A DNA stretch of 64,000 bases from Nonomuraea lactucae (GTDB lineage: Bacteria; Actinomycetota; Actinomycetes; Streptosporangiales; Streptosporangiaceae): assembly GCF_003313395.1 (NCBI RefSeq), contig NZ_QNFZ01000257.1, positions 1 to 64,000 on the forward strand. The letters are read 5' to 3'. This document shows, piece by piece, positions 27,217 through 35,540 of the stretch (its first letter is position 1; the number at the start of each line of letters is the position of its first letter). Made by a program: the position numbers and the translations under genes. The notes beneath the pieces were generated by a model. It did not search any database, was not told the origin of the DNA, and saw only the letters and a list, made by a program, of their open reading frames with translations.

Positions 27217-28128
27217 TCAGCCAGGCGTGGGGAGCAACTTGTAGGTGGAGCCGTCGCGAGCGATGTAGCCGGCAGCAGGCGCGCCGAAGTGCGTGCCGAT
27301 CACGAGCGTGGGCGTGTCCGCGAAGCGTTCGACGAAGTCCTTGCGGGTGAGGGCGGCCACCTCGGGGTCGGTATCCATCTCCGCGGACCAGTCAGGTCGG
27401 GCGATCTGCACCTGGGTGTGAAGTAGATCGCCCGTGATCACCGCGCTCTCGCCCGCGTCCTCGATGAGCACCGCGACATGGCCGGGAGTGTGACCGGCGG
27501 TGCTGATGAGCGTGACCCCTGGGACGACCTCCTGCCCCGGCTCAACCCAGGTGATCAGTCCCGCCTGCTCGATCGGGGCGAGCGAGTCCTCGAACACGGC
27601 GACCGCGTCGACGAGGCTGTAGCCGAATTCGGAGTACGCGCCGGGGGCGAGTGGGTCCAGCGCGAACGCCTTCCAGTGTTCGTACTCCTCACGCACGAAG
27701 CAGTACCTGGCATTTGGAAAGGTCGGCTGCCACCGACCGTCCTCGAGCATGGTGTTCCAGCCCACGTGGTCCATGTGCAGGTGCGTGAAGATGACGCCGT
27801 CAACCTGATCGCGGGGACACAGCTTCTCGAAGCGCTCCAGGAAATCGGTGTCGAGGCGGTCGAATCCCGGTGCCATTCGCTTCTTCCCGTTGCCGACACC
27901 CGTGTCGATCACGAGCTTGTGGGTCGGCGTCTCCAGCAGGAACGAGTTGACGAGAGTGTTCATCTCGCCGTCCCTCAGATAGGTCGGGGTCAGCCAGTCG
28001 ACGGCCTCGATCTCTCCGAGAGTTGCTGCCGGCAAGACGTCCAGAAGGAACTCGAGCGGGGTCCAGCCCGAAGTCTCCTCAATCTTCGTGAGGCGGAACT
28101 CGCCCACCTTCCACCGTTCGATGGTCAC
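27217..28128 (-). CDS. Metallo-beta-lactamase-fold hydrolase (copy 2)
   Basis: 303 aa from GTG at 28128, chosen because AGAGGAG lies upstream and the start aligns with copy 1 (VTIERWKVGEF versus MATERWMVGDI). HLHMDHVG, TAGHTPGHV and GTHFGAPAAG metal-site motifs. By eye about 70% identical to the protein at 19476 over the full length, including long shared blocks such as YSLVDAVAVFEDSLAP and HVGWNT. Leads a seven-gene operon (hydrolase, FAH, SDR, ATPase, binding protein, permease, SnoaL) with ATAATCGATTAT about 100 bases upstream of the start. Duplication kept under one regulator suggests different substrates or sequential lactone steps. Confidence 0.9.
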   Translation of the reverse strand: MTIERWKVGEFRLTKIEETSGWTPLEFLLDVLPAATLGEIEAVDWLTPTYLRDGEMNTLVNSFLLETPTHKLVIDTGVGNGKKRMAPGFDRLDTDFLERFEKLCPRDQVDGVIFTHLHMDHVGWNTMLEDGRWQPTFPNARYCFVREEYEHWKAFALDPLAPGAYSEFGYSLVDAVAVFEDSLAPIEQAGLITWVEPGQEVVPGVTLISTAGHTPGHVAVLIEDAGESAVITGDLLHTQVQIARPDWSAEMDTDPEVAALTRKDFVERFADTPTLVIGTHFGAPAAGYIARDGSTYKLLPTPG

Positions 28129-28210
28129 GACGCTCCTCTGTGATTGGTCCGGCCGTTTCGAGCCCAACGCCGGAGGCTCGTGGGCCGGCTCTCAAACGCC
28201 GACCCGATCG

Positions 28211-28241
28211 TAGATCGATCATTAGAAGAATAATCGATTAT
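28211..28241. promoter_or_regulatory. GntR-type operator ATAATCGATTAT (third copy) with weaker second site
   Basis: ATAATCGATTAT at 28230-28241 is identical to the copies at 17399 and 20415. TAGATCGATCAT (28211-28222) shares the ATCGAT centre (8 of 12) and sits 19 bases away centre to centre, as at 17381. It is about 100 bases upstream of the hydrolase copy 2 operon. Confidence 0.7.
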
Positions 28242-28327
28242 CATGGCGATTACAACCCTGGCCCGCTGCGCATGCCCCGGCGGCGACCGCCCGCGCAGCC
28301 CGACCGGACCGGCGTGGCCGCCGGCGG

Positions 28328-28393
28328 GTATCGGAGAACACCGTCGCAGCGCGGATGGCCGAGCTCGGCCTGGCCGCCCGGGTGCCCAAATAG
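28328..28393 (+). mobile_element. Scrap of IS3-family transposase (orfB)
   Basis: VSENTVAARMAELGLAARVP, preceded by basic residues, matches the region of IS3 orfB transposases just before the DDE domain (VSKNTVARRMRELGL). It ends at a stop after 22 codons and no DDE domain follows. A fragment only. Confidence 0.5.
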
Positions 28394-28439
28394 GGCCCCC
28401 AGGGAGAAACAGGGTGCGGGTATGCGGCGCGAGTGGGAG

Positions 28440-28616
28440 TTAGAGGACCCTGATTTGAGGCGCCCAGTCCTCTTCGGTGCTCTTCAGGAACGGCAGGGCC
28501 GCATCGACCTTCACCTGGCCCGCCACGTAGTCCACCGCGGCCTTCGGCACGTCCTCACGGCGCGGGGTGAATTGATCTGGGGAATCCTGCTCGGCGACTG
28601 CAACTCTGAGGCACTC
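28440..28616 (-). mobile_element. Possible scrap of Tn3-family transposase N-terminus
   Basis: Minus-strand frame with DQFTPRREDVPKAAVDYVAG and QVKVDAAL ending at 28440, like the DUF4158 N-terminal region of Tn3 transposases (VPPAAVDYVARQVGV). The rest is unlike the family and no catalytic domain remains. Low certainty. Confidence 0.35.
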
Positions 28617-31448
28617 ATGGGTGTCGGGGCGGGGTCATCGGGGCGAAGCCAAGCTCGGCCACCGCGGCCGTGCCGTGGGCGGCATGGTCGCCGCCGGCGA
28701 GCATCCGGGTCCGCGCTGACTGATAGCGGCATCCGGCGGTGTCAAACGCGTTTACCGTGGCGAGCAACCGCTCCTGGTCATTGTCGAGCAGCGCTTGGGC
28801 CCGCTCCACCATGGCAGTGGCGACCGGGTTGCCGGCCACGACGGTGCGAGCCTCGGCCAGGCGGTCGCCTGCATCGGAGCTCCCGGCGAGCACGGCGGCT
28901 TCGGCGCGCAGCGCCACATACCAGTGAAGCCAGATCCAGGTGACCCATTGCCACACCTCGCCGGGCTCGGGCGCCAGCCGCTCCAGCGCCTGTGGTGCCT
29001 GCCCGCGGTGGAGCAGGAGCATCGCGTCGAAGACCGCCCCGTAGCCGTGAGTGTTCGCAGGTGAGGGGTCGAGCTGTTTCAGCACCGCGCTCCATTCGCG
29101 CCAGGCATCCTGGTCGTCGCGTAGGCCGTGGATCGTCGCCACTGCGGCCGCCGGCGGACCCAGAGTGGACCTGGCGGGGCCGCCGGCCCGGTGCCACGCG
29201 TCGAGGAACCGAACGCTGCCGGTGAGTACCTCTTCCACGTTGCCCGCCAACGTGTCGGCCACAAGGAGCCAGCCCACGGCACGATGGGCGACCTCCGCCA
29301 GCAGCGGATGATCCGCGAGTTGCCGTGCCCACCGGCGGGCGCCCGGCAGGTCCCCCACGCCGAGGCTGGCCTCGGTGGCCTCAACAAGCGCCTCGATCAG
29401 CTCGTGGGTACCGGCCGGGGTGCCTGGTGTGGACGAGAGCAGCGTGATCCGGCGCCGCGCCGTGCCGGCGGCGGCGAACGTGTCACCGGCCCAGCTCAGG
29501 GCGCCGGTGAGCGTATCGAGCGCGGCGGACTCGGCGAGCGGGTCACACGTGCGGTGAGCGAGTTCGACCGCTCGTTCGGCGCGCGCGAGCGTCACCGGGA
29601 CCGCGTTGTCGTCCAGGTCGTCCGGGGCGTCCAGGCCCTGTGCGGCACCGATCGCGTCGCTGAGCGCCCTCCCGGCCTCGGCCAGCGCCACCGCGGCCTG
29701 GGCGGCCGGGTCGTCGCCGGCCAGCTCCCGCGCCTGCGTGATGAGCGCGATCGCCTCTTCCAGCGGCAGCTTCCGTACGAACTTGCTGGAGAACCGGTAG
29801 GTGTTGGCGGCGGCGGTCGCGAGGTCACAGGCGGCGCCGGCGGTGTCACCTGACTGGCGGGCGGCAGCGGCGGCCGCACGGTGCAGGCGGTCCATGTCAT
29901 CACCGTGCATCCGGCAGCCGGCCACCGCCGCGGCCTGCCGGAGCATAGACGCGGAGGCTGCAGGCTCGGTCGCAAGCGCGGCGGCCGCTCATAGCGCCCC
30001 TGGGACTCGCCGATCAGGTGACGGGTGAAGGTGAGCTCCGCCAGGGAACGAGCGAGGCGGTACGCGTCCGCGCGCTGCTCCGGCCGGTCGACCGCCCACG
30101 CCAGGGCCGCGCGGAGGTCATCAGCCACCGCGTCGAACCGGGCCCGCCAGTTCGCCCGTGCCACCGCCAGCTCGGCGGCCTTGGCCAGGCACCAGCGAAC
30201 GTGGCGGAATCGAGCGTCGATCAGCTCACCGGCCTCGGCGAGCCGGTCCATGCCGTACTGGCGGATGGTCTCCAACGCCCGGTACTCCGTACCGCCCGGG
30301 GACGCCGACACCACCAGCAGGCTCTGTTCAGCGAGCCGGGCCAGCCCGTCGGCGACCACGCTTTCCTCGGATCCGGCCACCTCCGCCGCCGCGGCGGTGG
30401 TGAACGGCGCCACGAACACCGACACCTGGCGCAGCAGCGCCCGGTCGGCCGGCTTCAGCAGGGCATGGCTCCAGTCCAGCGCCCCCCGCACCGAACGATG
30501 CCGCTCATCGGCACGGGAGCCGCCGGTGAGCATCCGCAGCGGGTGGGACAGGGCGGCGGTGATGCCGTCCAGCCCGAGCGTGGGGTACCGGGCGGCGGCC
30601 AGCTCGATCGCGAGCGCCATCCCATCCAGCCGCTCACAGATCGAGGCGATCTGGTCGCGCAGTGGCGGATCCAGCGGCCGGCCGACCGCCGCCGCCCGCT
30701 CCATGAACAACGCGACCGCGTCCGAGTCACCATCGACGGCCAGCGACAGCGGCGGAACCTGATAGACCCGTTCGAACGGCACCATCAGCCGGGCCCGGCT
30801 GGTCGCCAGCACCGTCACTCGGGGGCACGCCGCCAGCAGCCGCTCGAGAAACAGCGCCACTCCGTCCACCACTTGCTCGCAGTTGTCCAGCACCAGCAGC
30901 GCATGACGGTCGGCTAGCGCGGCGACCACGGACTCGGTCATGTCGCGGCCGGGTTGCTCACCGAGGCCGAGCGCCCCGGCGACCGCAGTGGCGATCAGCT
31001 CCGGATCGGTGACCGGGACCAGGTCGACGAACCACACCCCGTCGGAGTACTCGCCGGCTGCTTCCGCGGCCACCGCCAACGCGAGCCGGGTCTTGCCCAC
31101 TCCGCCGGGACCGACCGCGGTCACCTGACGGTGTGCGTTGATCATCTCGGTCAGCTCGGCCCGCTCGTTCACCCGGCCGATGAACGACGTCAGCGGGGCC
31201 GGCAGAACCGCTGCCGGGCGAGAAGGGCCGGCGCCGGCCGGCTCGGACGCATGCTGGGCGAGCGCCCGCCGATCCGGCATCTCGAGCTTGCGCAGCAGCG
31301 AGGAGACGTGACTCTCCACGGTACGGACCGAGATGCACAGCCGTGCCGCGATCTCGGCGTTGCTGAGGTGCGCCCCGATCAGCTCCAATACCTCGGCCTC
31401 CCGAGGTGAAATGTCCACCGTCGATACCACTTGCCTAGTTTGCCGCAT
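28615..31448 (-). pseudogene. LuxR-type HTH-STAND ATPase regulator, single frameshift
   Basis: Start taken at ATG 31448, just before the HTH. N-terminal LuxR helix-turn-helix (SPREAEVLELIGAHLSNAEI, CISVRTVESHVSSLLRKLEM), then a STAND/NB-ARC-like ATPase with GPGGVGKTRLA and HALLVLDNCEQ, LATSRARL and IELAAARYP. The frame then fails near 29988 (GESQGRYE followed by Arg/Pro-rich shadow), while the TPR-like C-terminal half continues in another frame from AAALATEPAASASMLRQ to the stop at 28615. One extra G (GAGGCGGCC) would restore about 944 aa. Could be a sequencing error. Its divergent neighbour is a VOC gene. Confidence 0.8.
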
Positions 31449-31468
31449 CCCCCAGCGTCCACTGCGCG

Positions 31469-31525
31469 CGATCCGTGCTGTCGATCCGTGCTGTCGATCC
31501 GTGGGCGTCTCCGTGGTCGCCACGG
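31469..31525. promoter_or_regulatory. Tandem 13-bp repeat and 15-bp inverted repeat in divergent promoter
   Basis: CGATCCGTGCTGT occurs twice in tandem plus a partial third copy (31469-31503). CCGTGG-TCG-CCACGG (31511-31525) is a perfect 6-bp inverted repeat. Both lie between the LuxR-type gene (-) and the VOC gene (+). Probable binding sites for the LuxR-type regulator; no direct evidence. Confidence 0.5.
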
Positions 31526-31605
31526 ATGTGGATCGGCCAGGCCGGAAGCCAAGCTTTGACCACGCCAACGGCGGGTCGATGTGACCCACAACTAAAGGAG
31601 CGACC

Positions 31606-31962
31606 ATGACCAGCTCTTCCACCCAGGGCATCAAGACCGTGCTGCACCCCGTGTCCGACCTGGGGAAGGCCAAGGCGGTGTACGCGGCCCTGCTCGGCAT
31701 CCCGCCGCAGACCGACTCGCCCTACTACGTCGGCTTCGAGGCCGAAGGCCAGCACATCGGACTGGTGCTGGGCGGTGGACCGCAGGGCATGACCTCGGCG
31801 GTGGCCTACTGGCACGTACCGGACATCGAGGAGAAGCTGGCCGAGATGACCGCCGCGGGGGCCACCCTGAAGGAGGCCGCGCACGAGGTCGGCGGCGGCC
31901 GCCTCGTGGCCACGGTCACCGACCCCGACGGCAACGTCCTCGGGCTGATCCAGGACCGGTGA
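31606..31962 (+). CDS. VOC-superfamily (glyoxalase-like) protein
   Basis: 118 aa, one beta-alpha-beta-beta-beta repeat pair; AAAGGAG precedes the ATG at 31606. Begins IKTVLHPVSDLGKAKAVYAA, with WHVPDIEEKLAEMTAAGATL and VATVTDPDGNVLGLIQD near the end. Single-domain VOC proteins bind metals and may carry out resistance or isomerase reactions; His16-type and Glu residues are partly present. First of a + run of three stress-like genes; divergent from the LuxR-type regulator. Confidence 0.85.
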   Translation: MTSSSTQGIKTVLHPVSDLGKAKAVYAALLGIPPQTDSPYYVGFEAEGQHIGLVLGGGPQGMTSAVAYWHVPDIEEKLAEMTAAGATLKEAAHEVGGGRLVATVTDPDGNVLGLIQDR

Positions 31963-32044
31963 GCGCCGCCCCGCCCCTGTCATGACCGCCGCCGTTGCGG
32001 CCCGCCGACAAGACGACAAACCTACCCCACTCAAAGGACCTGCC

Positions 32045-32656
32045 ATGAACTCCTTCGCATCCGTCACCCTGGAAGTTCCCGACCCCGCGACCGCGGACGC
32101 CTTCTACCAAGCCTTCGGATTGGGCTCGTACGTGAACGTACGCGCCTCGGATACGCCGACGACCGGCTTCCGCGGGTTCGCGCTGTCCCTCGTGGTGTCC
32201 CAGCCGGGCAACGCCGACGCCCTCATCGACGCCGCCCTCGATGCCGGCGCCACGACGTTGAAGCCGGCCACAAAGGGGTTCTGGGGCTACGGCGGCATCG
32301 TACGCGCCCCGGACGGGACGATCTGCAAGATCGCGACCTCGAAGAAGAAGGACACCGGCCCTGCCGCCCGGCAGATCGACCAGGTCGCGCTCCTGCTGGG
32401 AGTGGCGGACGTCAAGGCCAGCAAGCGGTTCTACGTCGACCGTGGCCTGGCCGTGGCCAAGAGCTTCGGCGGCAAGTACGTCGAGTTCGACACCCCGTCG
32501 TCGGCCGTCACGCTGGCGCTCTACCCGCGTCGCGCCCTCGCCAAGGACACCGGTGTCTCCCAGGAGGGCACCGGATCGCACCGGATCGTGATCGGCGGCG
32601 ATGCCGGGCCCTTCATCGACCCGGACGGGTTCGTCTGGGAGGCCGCGTCCGTCTGA
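32045..32656 (+). CDS. VOC-superfamily protein, two VOC modules
   Basis: 203 aa from ATG at 32045, behind AAAGGA; frames reaching 31982 are not needed. Begins MNSFASVTLEVPDPATADAFYQ and shows a second half AARQIDQVALLLGVADVKASKRFYV with FIDPDGFVWEAASV at the end, i.e. two tandem VOC units. Found 82 bases after the single-domain VOC gene and probably co-transcribed with it. Substrate unknown; GxYxNVRASDTP region suggests a small pocket. Confidence 0.85.
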   Translation: MNSFASVTLEVPDPATADAFYQAFGLGSYVNVRASDTPTTGFRGFALSLVVSQPGNADALIDAALDAGATTLKPATKGFWGYGGIVRAPDGTICKIATSKKKDTGPAARQIDQVALLLGVADVKASKRFYVDRGLAVAKSFGGKYVEFDTPSSAVTLALYPRRALAKDTGVSQEGTGSHRIVIGGDAGPFIDPDGFVWEAASV

Positions 32657-32909
32657 GGCAGGCGGCGGGGCGACCTCGACGGAATCACCACGCAGGCACA
32701 GGCCGGTGGTGCCGAGGTCATCCAGGCAGACCGGCAGCGAACTGCCCCACCGCGAGCTGATCCGCGATGGCAGCTGGTTGGTCTGACGCCTCTGCCGGAC
32801 GCGCCGCCTGGTCGCGGCTCCACGGTCCGGTGGCACCGGCCCGAAACAGAGGACCATGAGGTCCTTCTCAGGACTCCGAAAGACAAGATCCTCAAGGAGG
32901 AAATCTGCC

Positions 32910-33380
32910 ATGAGCAGCCCCAAGAGCAGCACGTACGAGGGATTCACGGCCGAGGAACGAGCCGCGATGAAGGAGCACGCCCAAGACCAGAAGAAGGCAG
33001 CACGCCGTAGCTCACGTGCGGACAAGGCGGCGCAGGACCAGAGGGACGTACTCGCGAAGATCGCCGGGATGCAGGAATCGGACCGGATCCTGGCCGAGCG
33101 CGTTCACGCCATCATCACAGCCAGCGCCCCGGTCCTGGCGCCGAAGCTCTGGTACGGGATGCCTGCCTACGCGCTGGACGGCAAACTCGTCTGCCACTTC
33201 CAGCCCGCGGCGAAGTTCAAGACGCGCTACGCGACGCTCGGGTTCAGCGACCATGCAAACCTGGACGACGGCACGATGTGGGCGACCGCTTTCGCCCTGA
33301 CCGAGATGACCGCCGAGGTGGAGGCCCGGATCAATGCACTGGTCAAGCAGGCAGTGAGTTGGGACGCGCCCAGCAGCTAG
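32910..33380 (+). CDS. DUF1801 (YdhG-like) protein
   Basis: 156 aa; start ATG 32910 is set by the AAGGAGG nine bases upstream, so the longer frame from 32856 is rejected. The N-terminal part (to about residue 70) is Lys/Arg/Glu-rich and helical; then VHAIITASAPVLAPKLWYGMPAYALDGKLVCHFQPAAKFKTRYATLGF, the DUF1801 core found in small proteins of unknown function, some in DNA-related stress. No operon partner except the VOC genes 253 bases upstream. Confidence 0.85.
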   Translation: MSSPKSSTYEGFTAEERAAMKEHAQDQKKAARRSSRADKAAQDQRDVLAKIAGMQESDRILAERVHAIITASAPVLAPKLWYGMPAYALDGKLVCHFQPAAKFKTRYATLGFSDHANLDDGTMWATAFALTEMTAEVEARINALVKQAVSWDAPSS

Positions 33381-33528
33381 ATTTCGTCCGCGCCGCATGT
33401 CGCACCTTCCATCCGAGCCGGCGGTCACATCCTCAGCGCCGCCGACCCCCTGCCCACCGACCACCGCGACGTCCCCAACCAGATCCACGGCCAGGAAGGT
33501 GCGCACCAGGTTGGACCGCCCATGAGTC

Positions 33529-35340
33529 TCAGCGGCCCACGGCATAGCCCTGCATGCCTCGCGCATTGGCGGCGCCCCACATGACACCTGGCCGCTCAGG
33601 GTCGCGCCCGACGGCCGACAGGCGGCCGAGTGCCCAGTCACCGGCCCGGGTGATCCGATGGCCACGGCGTTCCAGGCCGGCGATGACACGATCCCCGAGA
33701 CGGTCTTCGACGACAGCCCCGGCCGGTGTGCGGTGACGGGGCCAGAACGAAGCCGGTGAAGAGGTCGTGTGGAAGGCAGGGGCGTCGATCGCCTGTTGCG
33801 GTGTGAAACCACCGACGAGGGTGCGGAGCAGGTAGAGCAACTGCCACTGATCCTGCTGATCACCGCCCGGGGAACCGAGCGCGGCGATCGGGTTCTCGTC
33901 GCGCAGCACCAAGGTCGGGGTCAGGGTGGTGCGCGGTCTGCGGCCCGGGGTGAGTGTGTCGGGCAGGCCGTCTTGCAGCCAGGTCATCTGCAATCGCGTG
34001 CCCAGGGAGAAACCCAGTTCCGGGATCACCGGCGAGGATTGCAGCCAGCCGCCGGACGGCGTGGCCGAGACCAGGTTGCCCCAGCGGTCCACGACGTCCA
34101 GATGGCAGGTGTCGCCCCGGGTCTCCCCGCCGATCCGCACCGTCGGCTCCCCCAGGGCTCCCCCTTCTTCGGCTGCGGCGGAGTCCTCGACGTCCGCGAG
34201 ATCAGGGAGGCGCGGGACACGTCCCGCGAGACGCCCCGGACGCAGATCCGCGGACGCCTCCTCGCCGATCAGGGCGCGGCGCTCGGCGACGTAGCCGGGA
34301 TCCAGCAGGGCTGCGACGTCGATGGGGCCTCCGTCGCTCTCGCCGTACCAGGCGTCCCGGTCGGCCATTGCGAGCTTCATCGCCTCCAGCGCCAGATGGG
34401 CGCCGCGTTCGGTGGACGGATCGAGGTCGACGTCGTCGAACCCGTCCAGGATGGCCAGCGCGGCCAGCAGCGCCGGGCCCTGCCCCCACGGCGGCGTCTT
34501 GGCGATCCGGTGTCCCCGGAACTCGTGCATCACCGCGCCGGTGACCCGGGCGCGGTATCCGGCCATGTCGGCGCCGGTCAGCACGCCGGCGTGATCGGTG
34601 CCGGAGGAGTGCCGGTGCGGCACCAGGCAGAACTTCTCGACCTCCCCGGCGACGAATCCCTCGCCCCAGGCCGTGCGCACCGCGTCCACCCGGGCTTCGC
34701 GTGTCGGCCCGGCGGCGGCCGCGGTCAGCCGCTCCAGTGTGTCGGCCCAGGCTGGATTGCGCAGGATCTGCCCCCGTACCGGGGGTCGGCCGCCCGGCAG
34801 CCACAGGGCCGCGGAGTCGGTCCAGTGGTCGCGGAACAAGCCGGATACGGTCGATATCGTGGCGCAGATACCTTCCACCGCGGGGAATCCGTGGCGGGCG
34901 TAGCCGATCGCCGGTGCCACCACGTCGGCGACCTCCCAGGTCCCCAGATCGCGGAGTAGCATCAGCCACGCGTCCACGGCCCCGGGGATCGCCGCGGCCA
35001 GGGCGCCCGCCCCGGGCACCCGGTCCATGCCCAGTTCGCGGTACCGCTTCGCGCTTGCCCCAGCCGGCGCCGGTCCCTGCCCGTCGAGTACGCGCGGCGT
35101 GGGATCGCTGCCAGTGGTGAACAGCGCGACCAGGTCACCGCCGGGCCCGTTGAGGTGCGGCTCCACCACCTGCAGCACGAACCCTGCGGCCACGGCGGCG
35201 TCGAAGGCCGTCCCGCCTCGCTCCAGGACTCCCATCGCGGTGGCCGACGCCGCCCAATGCGTTGAGGCCGCCATGCCCACGGTGCCCTCCAGTGTCGGGC
35301 GCGTGGTGAACGGCGCGGCCCCGATCCATGCCGATCTCAT
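33529..35340 (-). CDS. ggt: Gamma-glutamyltransferase family protein
   Basis: 603 aa from ATG at 35340; the frame to 35508 extends through the operator region and is rejected. GGTAFDAAVAAGFVLQVVEPHLNGPGGD is the classic N-terminal nucleophile-hydrolase signature; DTCHLDVVDRWGNLVSATPS carries the Thr that becomes the N-terminal nucleophile of the small subunit after self-cleavage, and LGSPGGDQQDQW near the C-terminus is the usual loop. No signal peptide is visible, so it may be cytosolic. Controlled by the GntR gene opposite; GntR sites lie between them. May cleave a gamma-glutamyl amide imported or made in the APC/cupin module. Confidence 0.92.
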   Translation of the reverse strand: MRSAWIGAAPFTTRPTLEGTVGMAASTHWAASATAMGVLERGGTAFDAAVAAGFVLQVVEPHLNGPGGDLVALFTTGSDPTPRVLDGQGPAPAGASAKRYRELGMDRVPGAGALAAAIPGAVDAWLMLLRDLGTWEVADVVAPAIGYARHGFPAVEGICATISTVSGLFRDHWTDSAALWLPGGRPPVRGQILRNPAWADTLERLTAAAAGPTREARVDAVRTAWGEGFVAGEVEKFCLVPHRHSSGTDHAGVLTGADMAGYRARVTGAVMHEFRGHRIAKTPPWGQGPALLAALAILDGFDDVDLDPSTERGAHLALEAMKLAMADRDAWYGESDGGPIDVAALLDPGYVAERRALIGEEASADLRPGRLAGRVPRLPDLADVEDSAAAEEGGALGEPTVRIGGETRGDTCHLDVVDRWGNLVSATPSGGWLQSSPVIPELGFSLGTRLQMTWLQDGLPDTLTPGRRPRTTLTPTLVLRDENPIAALGSPGGDQQDQWQLLYLLRTLVGGFTPQQAIDAPAFHTTSSPASFWPRHRTPAGAVVEDRLGDRVIAGLERRGHRITRAGDWALGRLSAVGRDPERPGVMWGAANARGMQGYAVGR

Positions 35341-35411
35341 GTTGTCGCTGCGACTCCTTTGGTACCGGCCGGGCGGTCCAGCTCGGCGATAGTGAGCTTT
35401 GATCGTAGCAT

Positions 35412-35478
35412 ATTGGATCCAATTTGGCGAGATTGCATGCAGGAGCATGCGGGGCGTTGAAGAGTCATAGGATCCAAT
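35412..35478. promoter_or_regulatory. Two GntR-type operators between ggt and gntR
   Basis: ATTGGATCCAAT at 35412-35423 is a perfect 12-bp palindrome; ATAGGATCCAAT at 35467-35478 differs at one position. Centres are 55 bases apart, about five turns, which would allow looping. A third copy, ATTGGATCCTAT, lies at 38480 upstream of the cupin/permease genes. Confidence 0.7.
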
Positions 35479-35540
35479 CACCACAACTTCATATCCATCC
35501 TCGGGCAACCGGCTCGACCGACGAAGAAGGGAGGCTCAGG

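Noticed and set aside
28615..29946. The TPR-like half as a separate gene of 443 aa
   Set aside because: Its first residues continue directly from the frameshifted LuxR-STAND protein and there is no start signal, so it is treated as one broken gene.
33381..33528. Possible VOC or other gene scrap after the DUF1801 gene
   Set aside because: No frame gives a convincing family pattern in 148 bases.
33769..34959. 396-codon plus-strand open frame over ggt
   Set aside because: Antisense shadow of the gamma-glutamyltransferase; no start signal or motif.
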